Origin: Pseudomonadales bacterium
GTDB lineage: Bacteria; Pseudomonadota; Gammaproteobacteria; Pseudomonadales; Ketobacteraceae
DNA: 36,749 nucleotides
Reading direction: 5' to 3'
NCBI GenBank assembly: GCA_020062665.1
Contig: JAGUVW010000078.1
Coordinates: 1-36,749, forward strand
The translations under genes and the position numbers were made by a program. The notes under the pieces are model-generated. The model ran no database searches. It saw nothing but the letters and a program-made list of their open reading frames with translations, and had not been told where the DNA came from. Positions 17,041 to 26,800 of this stretch are shown in pieces; position 1 is the first letter of the stretch; each line of letters starts with the position of its first letter.

Positions 17041-20000
17041 CTATAAGACCGAAGTGGATGTGCGAGTCATAAGTCGGTTGAGCAGGCGCTTGGCGGACTC
17101 GATGTAAGTGAGCAGCCCCGGCACGAAGAACAGCACCAGGAAGGTGGCATAGCCCAGGCCGAACACCATCGAGATGGCCATGGGGATGAGGAACTGGGCC
17201 TGCAGCGAGGTTTCGAACATGATCGGCAGCAGGCCGGCAACGGTGGTGAGCGAGGTGAGCAGCACGGCGCGGAAACGGGCGCAGATGGCTTCGACGATGG
17301 CGTCGTGCACGTTCAGGCCGCGCTTGCGCAGCTGGTCGTAGAAGGTGATCAGCACGATGGAATCGTTCACCACGATGCCGGACAGGCCAAACAGCCCCAT
17401 CATCGAGAACATCGACAGATCCTTGCCCAGCAGGAAGTGGCCGTAGATGGCGCCGGTGAGGCCCAGCGGAATCGCCGTCATCACCGCCAGCGGCCAGCTG
17501 TAGGACGCGAACACCCAGGCCAGCACGATGTAGATCAGCGCCAGTCCGATCACCAGGCCAATCTTCATGTCTGCGATGGTTTCCTGCTGATCCTGGGCCT
17601 TGCCCTCCAGGCCGATCGACAGGCCGTAGCGGCGCTGTAGATCCGGCAGAAAGGCTTCATTCAGGTCGGCGAAGATCTGATTGGCGTTGCCCTGCTTTTC
17701 ATCCAGATCCGCCGACACCACCACGTTGAGCTGGCCGTTGGTGTGGTTGAGCTTGTCGATACCCTGGCGCGAGGTGAAGGTCACCACTTCGCTCAGTGGC
17801 ACCGCGCTGCCATCCGGCAGGATCAGGGGGAATTCCTCCAGGGTGCGGTTGCGATTGCGTTCGCTGTCCGGCAGGGTGACGCGCACTTCGATTTCGTCAT
17901 CGTCGAGATGAAAGATCTGGGCGATGGCACCATCGAAGGCCGCCCGCAGCTGGCGCCCGACGTAGGTGGTGTCCAGCCCCAGACGGCGTCCGGTGGGCGT
18001 GAGTTCGTAGATCAGCTGTTCCTTGCCCCAGGGCAGATCGTCGTCGACGTTGCTGACGCCGGCGTAGCGGGCGATGGCCTGCTGCAGTTCCAGGCTGGCG
18101 GCCTTGAGCTTGCTGACATCGCCCCCCAGCAACTTGATGGCGATGGGTTTGCCCGGCGGTCCGGCGTCGCGCTGGCCGATGGCGAACTTGGAAATCCCCG
18201 GCGGAAACCGGGTGTTGGCGCGCCAGGCATTCATGAATTCCGTGTTGCTCACCGGGCGCTGGCCGGTCACCAGATCCACGATCATGGCGCCGCGCTCCGG
18301 CGCGATTTCCTTGCCGGTGACGTTGAAGAACGAGCGGCCATGATAGGTGATGGCCACATGCACCAGCTCTGCGCCGTATTGCGCGCGCAACTGCTCGTGG
18401 GTCTGGTTCAGGCTGCGCTCCATTTCCTGCAGAAACCCATTGACGGTGCGGGTGGGCGTGCCGGGATGGAATTCCACGCTGGCGCGGATTTCGTTGCCGT
18501 CGATGGCGGGAAAGAAAGTGAACTTGAGCAGGCCCGATGCCGGCAGCGCGGCGGCCACCACCATGGCGCACACACCGAAGGTGATCACGCTGGCACGGTT
18601 GCGGATGGCCACGTCCACAGCGGGGCGCAGTTTTTCTTCGCGGAAGCGGGTGAAGCCCCGGTCGAACCGCTGCTTGAAACGGGCCAGGGCGGAGCGGCCG
18701 GGTTCCTGTTCTGCCTGCTTGCGCAGGCTGTGGTTGAGGTGCCCCGGCAGGATCAGAAAGCATTCCACCAGCGAGGCGATGATCACGCAGATGATCACCA
18801 TGGGAATGTCGAACGCCACCTTGCCCATCATGCCGCCGATCATGGTCAGCGGCAGAAAGGCGGCGATGGTGGTGAGGGACGACGCCAGCACCGGCGCGAA
18901 CATGCGGCGGGCGCCGCCGATGGCAGAACGCTCGGCGTCTTCGCCCATTTCGGTGTGGGTGAGGGTGTCTTCCCCCACCACGATGGCGTCGTCGACGATG
19001 ATGCCCAGGGCCATGATCAGGCCGAACAGGCTGATCATGTTGATGCTGCCGTCGATCAAATGCAGCACCGCCAGGGTGGCGAGGAACGATACCGGGATTC
19101 CCACCGTGACCCAGAACGCCACCCGCACGTTCAGAAACAGGAACAGGGTGGCGATCACCAGCACCAGCCCGCTGAGGCCGTTGTTGACCAGCAGCTCGAT
19201 GCGATCGCGCAGGTGTTGCCAGCGCTCGTTGTACACCAGCAGCTCTACGCCGTGGGGTAGCCGTGGCCGCACGTCCTCGACCCAGGCATTGAAGATGGCG
19301 GCGGTTTTCAGGGTGTCTTCCGACTCGGTGCGCATCAGCAGCATTTCGATGGCGGGCAGGCCGTTCCAGGTGACGGTGGGTTCGTCCTCCATGGGGCGCC
19401 GTTCCACCGTGGCGATATCCCCCACCCGCAGCAGACGGCCGCTGGTGTCGGTGATCAGCGGCAGTTGCTCGAAGCCGGCCACGCTGCGCTGCTGGCTGAG
19501 GCTGCGGACTTCTTTCGACACTTCGTTTTTGGCGGCGGTGCCGGCGGGCAGATCCATGCTGTTCTGCTGCACCAGGCTGGCGATGCGGTTCAGCGACAGG
19601 CCGGTCTCATGCAGGGTGGACGACGGCACCTGAATGGCAATTTCTTCCTTCGGCAGCCCCACGAAGTTGATCTTGCGGATGCCCCGCGCCAGCAGCTCCC
19701 GCTCGAACTGGCGCGCCATCTGGGCCAGCTCCGCCATGCTTTCCGGCCCGGTGATGATGAAGTTGGCGATAGGCTGGAAGTTTTCCACCTGCTGGATCAG
19801 CGGGCGCTCCGCTTCGGTCGGCAGGTTGCGGATGGATTCCACCAGTTGCTTGACCTTGTCCTGCACCTCGCCCACGTCGACGCCGGGCTGCAGTTCCAGC
19901 AGCACACTGGCAGCACCGGACGCGCTGGTGGAGGTCATCTTCTTCACTTCGGTGAGCGTCTTGAGTTCCTGCTCGATGGGAATGGTGATCGAGCGCTCCA

Positions 20001-20187
20001 CGTCCTCGGCGCCAGCGCCGCTCCAGGGCACGGCGATCGAGATGTAGTCCAGTTCGAACTGGGGAAAGGTCTGGGTCTGCAATTGCTTGAGTGCCCACAG
20101 CCCCGCCAGGATGAACAGGAACATCAGCAGGTTGGCGGCCACCTTGTGGGTGGCGAAACCGGCGATGATGCCGCGGGGCGGGTTCAT
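17041..20187 (-). CDS. RND-family efflux transporter permease (AcrB/HAE-like)
   Basis: Inner-membrane proton-driven pump subunit exporting drugs or other small molecules through a tripartite complex. It is 1048 aa from ATG 20187, which overlaps the upstream stop by ATGA, so translation is coupled; the frame's extension to 20355 lies inside the adaptor gene. First membrane helix ~18-34, large periplasmic loop ~35-335, TM2-6 ~337-520, the second loop and TM7-12 after. The proton-relay pair is Asp399-Asp400 in GIIVDDAIVVGED; the TM10 counterpart reads GIVVNDSIVLITF. VDDAIVVGED with no glutamate-asparagine pair typical of AcrB marks a divergent subgroup, so substrate is not predictable. No outer-membrane factor is encoded beside it. 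It is divergent from ompR-envZ. Confidence 0.93.
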   Translation of the reverse strand: MNPPRGIIAGFATHKVAANLLMFLFILAGLWALKQLQTQTFPQFELDYISIAVPWSGAGAEDVERSITIPIEQELKTLTEVKKMTSTSASGAASVLLELQPGVDVGEVQDKVKQLVESIRNLPTEAERPLIQQVENFQPIANFIITGPESMAELAQMARQFERELLARGIRKINFVGLPKEEIAIQVPSSTLHETGLSLNRIASLVQQNSMDLPAGTAAKNEVSKEVRSLSQQRSVAGFEQLPLITDTSGRLLRVGDIATVERRPMEDEPTVTWNGLPAIEMLLMRTESEDTLKTAAIFNAWVEDVRPRLPHGVELLVYNERWQHLRDRIELLVNNGLSGLVLVIATLFLFLNVRVAFWVTVGIPVSFLATLAVLHLIDGSINMISLFGLIMALGIIVDDAIVVGEDTLTHTEMGEDAERSAIGGARRMFAPVLASSLTTIAAFLPLTMIGGMMGKVAFDIPMVIICVIIASLVECFLILPGHLNHSLRKQAEQEPGRSALARFKQRFDRGFTRFREEKLRPAVDVAIRNRASVITFGVCAMVVAAALPASGLLKFTFFPAIDGNEIRASVEFHPGTPTRTVNGFLQEMERSLNQTHEQLRAQYGAELVHVAITYHGRSFFNVTGKEIAPERGAMIVDLVTGQRPVSNTEFMNAWRANTRFPPGISKFAIGQRDAGPPGKPIAIKLLGGDVSKLKAASLELQQAIARYAGVSNVDDDLPWGKEQLIYELTPTGRRLGLDTTYVGRQLRAAFDGAIAQIFHLDDDEIEVRVTLPDSERNRNRTLEEFPLILPDGSAVPLSEVVTFTSRQGIDKLNHTNGQLNVVVSADLDEKQGNANQIFADLNEAFLPDLQRRYGLSIGLEGKAQDQQETIADMKIGLVIGLALIYIVLAWVFASYSWPLAVMTAIPLGLTGAIYGHFLLGKDLSMFSMMGLFGLSGIVVNDSIVLITFYDQLRKRGLNVHDAIVEAICARFRAVLLTSLTTVAGLLPIMFETSLQAQFLIPMAISMVFGLGYATFLVLFFVPGLLTYIESAKRLLNRLMTRTSTSVL

Positions 20188-21512
20188 GGTTTGGCCTCGG
20201 CGGCCACCGCTTCCGCGCTGGCGGCCGTGGGGGATTCGATGGCTGCAGGTTGGGCCGCGGGCGCCAGTCGCACGGCAGTGCCGCCCACCGCATTGGACAG
20301 CTGGGTGGTGAGAATCAGGGCGCCGGGCTTGATGTCGCCGGCCACCAGTTGCCACTGTTCGCCGCTGTCGAGGAGGATCTCGCCGGCGCGGCGGATGGCG
20401 ATGGTGTGGAGCAGGCCGTTGCGCACTTCATAGATGCGCTGCTGGCCGTAAATGGCGCTGGGGGGCACCGCCACCAGATCCGGTTCCGGCGGCAGGTGCA
20501 GGTAGAGTTCGCCGGCTCGGCCCAGGGTGAGCTGGTCGTCGGGATTGTCCAGTGTGAACAGGCCATCCACGCCACCCTGTCCCAGGCTGATGGCACCGGC
20601 CAGACGATCCAGGCGCAGGGGAATCTTGTGGCCGTCGCTGGCGAACAGGGCGTCCATCACCACGCCGTCGCGCAGGGCGCTCTGCACGTGGCCCAGGTAG
20701 CGGGTGGGAATCTGCGCCCGCACTTCCAGGTGCGTGTGATCGAACAGGGTGAGGATCGGATCGCCAGGGCGCAGGCGGTTGCCAGGGGAGACGTTGAGGC
20801 GGGTGACGCGACCGGCAAAGGGCGCGGTGATGGTGCTGCGTTGCAGATCGAGTCGGGCCTGATCCCGCAGTGCGCGGGCTTTCTCCAGTTGAGCCTGCAG
20901 CCGCTGCCGGCGATTGGGGTGATCCTGCACCGCCAGTTCCCGCGTCAGCACGTTCAGGGCCTGACGCTTGGCGGCCTGCAGGGCTTCGTCCCGGCTCAGG
21001 TCGGAACCCACATTCTTGCTCACCAGCTTTTCATAGCGCGCAGCGGCGGTGTTGGCCAGTTCCAGCAGCTTGCGCTCCACCTCCAGGGATTTCAGGTCGT
21101 TCTGGTGGCGCTGGATCTCGGACGCCAGCTGGGCGTCCATGTCCGCCACTTCCGCCTCGCGCTGGGCCAGGATCAGGGCCACGTCGCTGGTATCCAGTTC
21201 CACCAGCACCTGATCCTGTGCCACGGCGTGACCTTCCTGCACCTGCAGGTTCTTCACAAAGCCGTTGACGGTGGAAGAAAGGGTGGATTCCCGCGGCGTT
21301 TCCACCCGGCCATAGAGGGTGACCGTGGGGCGCAGTGGCTGGGGCTGGGCGCTCAGGGTGGAGACGAAGGGCACCAGATCCGCCGCCGGGTTGACCTTGG
21401 CGCGGGGTTTGAGGGCAAAGGCGAGCAGCAGGATCAGCGCAGTACCCCCCACGATCAGCAGGGGCCTGGGCACGGACTTCAGCCGCTGCGTCAGGGATTG
21501 GGTGATGCTCAT
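20184..21512 (-). CDS. RND efflux periplasmic adaptor (membrane fusion protein, HlyD/AcrA-like)
   Basis: Links the RND pump to an outer-membrane channel. It is 442 aa with one N-terminal membrane anchor (~17-35, LLIVGGTALILLLAFAL) and no lipobox. A lipoyl half appears at STVNGFVKNLQVQEGHAV, then a long coiled-coil hairpin (~115-215; QREAEVADMDAQLAS to EKARALRDQARLDL), the second lipoyl half TITAPFAGRVTRLNVSPGNRL and a beta-barrel/proximal domain to the end. The alanine- and glutamate-rich tail (QPAAIESPTAASAEAVAAEAKP region) is disordered. Its stop overlaps the pump start. The 235 nt upstream are shared with ompR, so both may answer to envelope stress (inference). Confidence 0.92.
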   Translation of the reverse strand: MSITQSLTQRLKSVPRPLLIVGGTALILLLAFALKPRAKVNPAADLVPFVSTLSAQPQPLRPTVTLYGRVETPRESTLSSTVNGFVKNLQVQEGHAVAQDQVLVELDTSDVALILAQREAEVADMDAQLASEIQRHQNDLKSLEVERKLLELANTAAARYEKLVSKNVGSDLSRDEALQAAKRQALNVLTRELAVQDHPNRRQRLQAQLEKARALRDQARLDLQRSTITAPFAGRVTRLNVSPGNRLRPGDPILTLFDHTHLEVRAQIPTRYLGHVQSALRDGVVMDALFASDGHKIPLRLDRLAGAISLGQGGVDGLFTLDNPDDQLTLGRAGELYLHLPPEPDLVAVPPSAIYGQQRIYEVRNGLLHTIAIRRAGEILLDSGEQWQLVAGDIKPGALILTTQLSNAVGGTAVRLAPAAQPAAIESPTAASAEAVAAEAKP

Positions 21513-21607
21513 GGTGATGACGATCGAATCCGGTATTGTTTTTGGTGTGGACTCTGGGCGGCCACTGGTGGCGGCCGGGACTCGGTAAGGTACTGAATTG
21601 CTGATGA

Positions 21608-21617
21608 GTTGTACAAC
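21608..21617. promoter_or_regulatory. Perfect 10-bp palindrome in the pump/ompR intergenic region
   Basis: GTTGTACAAC is self-complementary and lies 96 nt before the adaptor start and 131 nt before ATG 21748. On the minus strand its TTGTAC half could be a -35 with a poor TACCTT 18 nt on. It could be a dimeric-regulator site for the efflux genes. Confidence 0.3.
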
Positions 21618-21663
21618 AGATTAGCAGCGCCTGGCCGCTGCACCCGCTAAAACCCAACAATTC

Positions 21664-21693
21664 TTGTAACAATGTCAGATCATGACATATTCT
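21664..21693 (+). promoter_or_regulatory. ompR-envZ promoter containing a palindromic operator candidate
   Basis: TTGTAA (21664-21669) and TATTCT (21688-21693) are spaced by 18 nt, a reasonable sigma70 promoter with start near 21700. The spacer and first base of the -10 contain ATGTCA-GATCA-TGACAT (21672-21688), a perfect 6-bp inverted repeat with a 5-nt centre. A protein bound there would block polymerase, so repression or autoregulation is likely if the site is real. Confidence 0.5.
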
Positions 21694-21747
21694 GCCGGGG
21701 CCGTTACCGTACCGGCTCATGAAGTTGTTTGAATGGCAGGATTCACC

Positions 21748-22488
21748 ATGGCAGACGCAGCCCGCGAACAGGAACAGTTGGAAAAGATTCTGGTGGTGGA
21801 CGACGACGCCCGCCTGCGCTCGCTGCTGCAGCGCTATCTGGAGGAGCAGGGTTTCACCGTGAAGGCGGTGGCCGATGCCGAGCAGATGGACCGCGCCCTG
21901 TCCCGCGAACTGTATTCCCTGATGGTGCTGGACCTGATGTTGCCGGGGGAAGACGGCCTGTCCATCTGCAACCGCCTGCGTTCCACCGGCAACACCATCC
22001 CCATCATCATGCTCACCGCCAAGGGCGACGATGCCGACCGCATCAGCGGCCTGGAAGCCGGCGCCGACGATTACCTGCCCAAGCCGTTCAACCCGCGCGA
22101 ACTGCTGGCCCGCATCAAGGCGGTGCTGCGGCGTCAGGTGAAAGAGTTGCCGGGGGCGCCGTCGCAGCAGGAGGAAGTGGTGTCGTTCGGCCCGTTCATG
22201 CTGGATCTGTCCACCCGCACGCTCACCAAGAACGGCGAGGCGGTGTCGCTGACCACCGGGGAATTCGCCGTCATGAAGGCGCTGGTGCAGCATCCCCGCG
22301 AACCGCTCACCCGTGACAAGCTGATGAATCTGGCACGCGGCCGCGAGTGGAGCGCGATGGAGCGCAGCATCGATGTACAGGTGTCGCGCCTGCGCCGGCT
22401 GATCGAGGACGATCCGTCGAATGCGCGCTATATCCAGACCGTGTGGGGCGTGGGGTATGTGTTTGTGCCGGATGGGGCGGCAAAATAG
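21748..22488 (+). CDS. ompR: OmpR-family response regulator of the EnvZ/OmpR (AmgR-like) system
   Basis: DNA-binding response regulator controlling envelope genes. It is 246 aa from ATG 21748, preceded by AGGA at 7 nt; an in-frame ATG at 21733 has no ribosome-binding site. Receiver domain ~12-125 has acidic pocket VVDDD, phosphoacceptor Asp62 in LDLMLPGEDGLSIC, and KPFNPRELLARI. The winged helix (~145-240) ends IQTVWGVGYVFVPDG. Long identical runs to E. coli OmpR (such as NLARGREWSAMERSIDVQ, where E. coli has REY) make this a confident ortholog. It is followed by envZ after 6 nt. In Pseudomonas the orthologous pair is AmgRS, which governs membrane-protein stress and aminoglycoside tolerance. 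Confidence 0.97.
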   Translation: MADAAREQEQLEKILVVDDDARLRSLLQRYLEEQGFTVKAVADAEQMDRALSRELYSLMVLDLMLPGEDGLSICNRLRSTGNTIPIIMLTAKGDDADRISGLEAGADDYLPKPFNPRELLARIKAVLRRQVKELPGAPSQQEEVVSFGPFMLDLSTRTLTKNGEAVSLTTGEFAVMKALVQHPREPLTRDKLMNLARGREWSAMERSIDVQVSRLRRLIEDDPSNARYIQTVWGVGYVFVPDGAAK

Positions 22489-22494
22489 CGCCCC

Positions 22495-23814
22495 ATGAAA
22501 CTGATTCCGAAATCTTCCTTCTGGCGCACCATCCTGCTGGTGTCGCTGGTGTTGATCCTGAGCCAGATCTCCACGCTCCTGTTTGCCACTTATTACCTTT
22601 ACCTGCCCGGTGTGAAGCAGAACGCCCAACTGGTGGCGCTGCAGGTGGACACCATCAGCCTCTTGGTGGGCAGCGAGCGCCGGCAGGAATTCATTGAGCG
22701 CATTCGGCGCGAGCATCACATCGACATTTCCACCCAACCCGATGTCATTGCCGATGATGTTGAAGGGCTGTTTGTGGAGCTGTTCGTCGAGCCCATGCGC
22801 TCACGTCTGGGGCCGGGCGCGCAGGTTGAGTTTGGTATCAAGCCTGGCCCCAGCCTGTGGGTGAACACGCCGCAGCTGGGCGATCTGTGGATGCGCTTTC
22901 CGCTGGAAAATTTCGGCCGTTACGAAGCGCTGGCGTTCATCGCCTGGATGATCGGCACACCGGCCATCGCGTTCATCCTGACCCTGCTGTTCGTGCGTCA
23001 GCTCAATCGCCCGCTCAAGCGTCTGGCCAACGCGGCGCGGCGCATCGGGCGCGGTGAAGTCATCACCAATCTGACCCAGGAAACCGGCCCTCGTGAAATC
23101 CAGGCCGTGAACAAGGCGTTCATGCAGATGAGCAAGGATCTGCAGCAGGCCAGTCGCGAGCGTGCGCTGCTGCTGGCGGGTATTTCCCACGATCTGCGTA
23201 CGCCGCTCACCCGCATGCGCCTGACCGCCGAATTGCTGGGGGAATCGGAATTCACCGAAGGCATGATCCGCGATATCGAGGACATGAACGCGATCCTCAA
23301 CCAGTTCATCCTGTTCGTGCGCGATGGCAGCGACGAGAAAACCGAAACCGGCGATCTGAATGAAGTGCTGGTGGAAGTGGTGTCGCAATTCGAATCAGAA
23401 GGCGCGGAACTGCGCACAGATCTGCGTGAACTGCCGGCGATTCTGCTCAAGCGGTTGTCGCTCAAGCGCATGTTCGGCAATCTGATTGGCAACGCGATCC
23501 GTCACGGCGGCGGCAAGGTGGATGTGTCCACCAGCGTGATGGACGGCGAGATCTGCGTGATCATTGCCGATCGCGGGCCGGGGCTGTCGGAAAAGGAGCT
23601 GCACGATTTGTTTCAGCCGTTCGCGCGGGGCGACCAGAGCCGCAGCACCAAAGGTTCCGGGCTGGGGCTTGCCATCGTCAAGCGGGTGGTGGACATGCAT
23701 CACGGCCGCGTGCAGCTGCGCAATCGCGAGGGCGGCGGCCTGGAGGCAGTGGTGAACCTGCCGCTGACAGGCGAGTTTGTGCCGCCGGATTCGATGATGC
23801 AGGGAATTCGGTAG
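22495..23814 (+). CDS. envZ: EnvZ-family osmosensor/envelope stress histidine kinase (AmgS-like)
   Basis: Inner-membrane kinase/phosphatase partner of OmpR, 439 aa. Membrane helices ~12-34 and ~146-167 flank a ~110-aa periplasmic domain; HAMP follows (~168-220, RPLKRLANAARRIGRGE). HisKA has AGISHDLRTPLTRMR with phosphoacceptor His232 and the Thr needed for phosphatase activity. HATPase boxes: NLIGNAIRHGG, DRGPGL, GSGLGLAIVKR. Length and order match E. coli EnvZ (450 aa). It is 6 nt after ompR and forms a two-gene operon. Its stop is 37 nt from the end of the convergent TPR gene, with no U-tract terminator seen. Confidence 0.96.
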   Translation: MKLIPKSSFWRTILLVSLVLILSQISTLLFATYYLYLPGVKQNAQLVALQVDTISLLVGSERRQEFIERIRREHHIDISTQPDVIADDVEGLFVELFVEPMRSRLGPGAQVEFGIKPGPSLWVNTPQLGDLWMRFPLENFGRYEALAFIAWMIGTPAIAFILTLLFVRQLNRPLKRLANAARRIGRGEVITNLTQETGPREIQAVNKAFMQMSKDLQQASRERALLLAGISHDLRTPLTRMRLTAELLGESEFTEGMIRDIEDMNAILNQFILFVRDGSDEKTETGDLNEVLVEVVSQFESEGAELRTDLRELPAILLKRLSLKRMFGNLIGNAIRHGGGKVDVSTSVMDGEICVIIADRGPGLSEKELHDLFQPFARGDQSRSTKGSGLGLAIVKRVVDMHHGRVQLRNREGGGLEAVVNLPLTGEFVPPDSMMQGIR

Positions 23815-23851
23815 GAGGTATGTGGAGCGTGAGAACAGCCGGAATCATGTC

Positions 23852-26800
23852 TCACCGCAATAGAAACAGCTGCAAAGACAGCCATGCCTTTTCCAGTATA
23901 CTGCCGCCGCTATGACCCACGATGCGCCGCCGCACGTGTCGATGCACTTGCTGGCCCACTTGTGAGCTGGAAACGTCGCGATGTAATTTGCGTGCTTCCC
24001 GGAACCGCTTGATCATGTCCTGCCGCGCCGCCGGCAGACCCTGGTGCTGAACCTGATGTAAGGTCTGGATCAGGCGCCATAGATACTGTTCCAGCGCTGC
24101 CAGCTCATTGAAACGGATTCGCGCCAGGCGATCGGTATCCACCGGTTTGTTGTTTGCCAGACTGTCGGCGTGCAATTGCCAGAGGATTATCCGGTCGTAG
24201 TAATCATCTGCGGGCAATTGTGCGGCGTATTCATTCACACGGGCAGATTCGCGCCAGTTTCCCGCCAGCCGCAAACCGTAACCATACAGGTAAACGGCCC
24301 AGGCGTTGTTGTCGGAGCGTTGCCATCCGTCTGCACACCAGCGTCGCAGGTTGCGCCAGTCCTGACGTCGCGAGTGGTGAAAAGTTACCAGAGACCAGAC
24401 TCGGGGATCTTCCTTTGCTGCCTGCTTGAATTTACTCAGTACCAGATCAGCAGTCTGGTGGTAATCCTGTTTCGCGAAGATCGCCTCCATGGCCTGACGC
24501 CAGCGGTCACTCCCCGCCGGGAAGGGCTTCAGGTAATCCAGGATGGTGCTGCGCTTGGATTCCCGATCCAGGCAGTACTGTGCCCACAAACGGCCCGTGA
24601 TCGGATTGCAGTCAGGATCGTTCACGCAGGCTTGCAGGTGTTTCCTGAGTCGGTCCCACAGTTCCTCCCGCACAAATGCCTGATACGCCGTTTCAAACAG
24701 CCAGGGGTTGTCCTGGGGGCATCGCATCAATTGATCGAACAGCTCCGACGCGACGGCCACCAGCCCTTTGCCCATCGACGCTTGCAGATACCGCACCAGG
24801 AAATAGGGGTTGTCCTTGTCGCAATGGATGATGCCTCGGGCGCGCTCCACGGCCATCCAGTCGCGTTTTTCAATCAGGTAGTCGAGCCAGGTCAGGCCGT
24901 TGTATTGGTTGCGCGGATCCAGCACCACGGCTTTTTCCAGGCATTCGCCGATTTTGCCCTCGGCGACGGTGACGCCTTGTTTGACTGCTTCGAGATAGAT
25001 TTCTGCCGCCAGGGTGAGGGCGCCAGGGGTGTGGGGCGCCAGCCGGATGCAGGTATTTGCGTAGCGCACGGCAGCGTCGTATTGATGGATACGCCTTGAC
25101 CACTGAGCTAGTAAACGCCAGCCATCATAGTGATAGGGATGGTGCTCCACGACGCTCTTCATCATGGTGATGGCTTCATCAAAACGCTGGTATTGGGCAT
25201 CCACCCAGGCTTCAAACCCCAGCAGTGCGGCGGGCGAATTGCCCTTCCACTTGGGATCGTGGACAAACGATTTGATCTGCTTGATCTGGTGGGCGTCAAA
25301 CAGGGTGTTGCAGCGCAGCAGGTTAAGACCCTCATGTTTGGGGTGCAGTGCCAGGGCGTTGTCCAGCAGGCGCATCTTGGCAGCAAAATCCGGCTCCAGC
25401 TCGATACACTTTTGCCACACCACCACGTTGTGGGGTTGTGTCTGCAGGATTTCCTGTGCCAGCCGCAGGGGGCGTTCGGCCCGCTCGGTGCCTCGGGCCA
25501 GTTGGGTGAAGCGATCCCACGCCCATTCATAGTAGGCGTCCAGCTGGAGTGCCTTTTCGACGGCGTCAAGGGCTTCTTCCCGCTGACCCAGCAGCATCAA
25601 TGCATCGGCAAGATAGCCATGCAATATGGCGCTGGTGGGCATGTGAACGAGAGCGGCCTGCAACTGCTTCAGGGATTCCTCGTGGCGGCCTTGTGCTTCC
25701 AGTATTGTGAGGCTCTGAGTGATGGCCGACATCCATCTCGGATTTTGCCGGAGGGCTTCCTGAGCATCCCGTAGCGCCTCGTCGAATTTCCGGGCCACAA
25801 ACAGGATCTGGCTGCTTTCAAGATAAATGCGAGGCAACAGCGGGAAACGCCGCTTTGCCTCGTTGGCGATCTTAATGGCATCGTCGAGCCGATCCATGGT
25901 TTTCAGGTGCATGGCCCGTGCAAGCCAGGACTGCCATAGATCGGGCCGCAATTCACAAGCCAGTTCGAGGAATGACAGAAGTTCTTCATCCCGAACAAGA
26001 TCCCGCGCCACTTCGAGATATTCCAGAATGCCGTTGCCGTAAGAGGTTTGCTGCATGAGCTGGTCCAGAATGCAGCGCAGTTCTGCCTGCTTGGCTTCGA
26101 AATCGCTGCAGCAGCGCAGCAGGCGCCGGAAGATGTCATCGGCGTCCACACTGCGATTCAACACGGTACGAAACAGCGCGTGGGCTTCGCTCTCTTTTTC
26201 CTGCAGCAGGTAGATGTCACCAAGGGTAATGGTGGCGTCCCGGTCGTAGGGGTTGATCTCGCAGGCCGTGATTGCGCTGGTTTCTGCTGCATTCAGTTCT
26301 CTTTGCTGCTGTTGGATGCGTGCCAGTCGCACGTAGCTGTCGCAGTCCCGTGGATGCAGGCCCACGATGGTTCGTGCAAAGGCTTCCCGCTCCGCCAGTG
26401 GTTGGTTATACATCCAGTCGAGCTTGAGAAAGAGCAGATCCCGGTCGCGTGGATTGAGGGCGAGGCAACGTTCCACAAATGCAATGGCGGCGTGATCGCC
26501 CTGATGGCGGCCGATCAACGTGGCCTGATTTTGTATGATGTAGTGATTCAGTGGTTGGCGCTTCAGGATCTGATCCTGGTACTCCACCTGCTTCTGCCAC
26601 TGATTGCGGTATTCGGCCACTTCCGCTGCCAAATGCAGACGTTCAAGCTCCGATAGATGGTCTTTGTGCTGGTTGCACAGCTGAATGGCGTCATTGACCT
26701 GACCGTTGCTTATGTAGGCACGTGCCAGGCGCGCAATCAGTTCGCCGTTGTCGGGATGTGCGATGAGGGCCTGTTCCAGAACGGTGATGCTTTCACCGTA

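Noticed and set aside
17743-19260. 505-aa plus-strand frame opposite the RND pump (and a 428-aa frame at 18347-19633)
   Set aside because: His/Gly/Asp-rich antisense composition without domains; the opposite strand encodes the full RND permease.
23829-23855. GTGAGA/TCTCAC inverted repeat between the convergent envZ and TPR genes
   Set aside because: Only six pairs with a 15-nt loop and no T-run; too weak to call a terminator.
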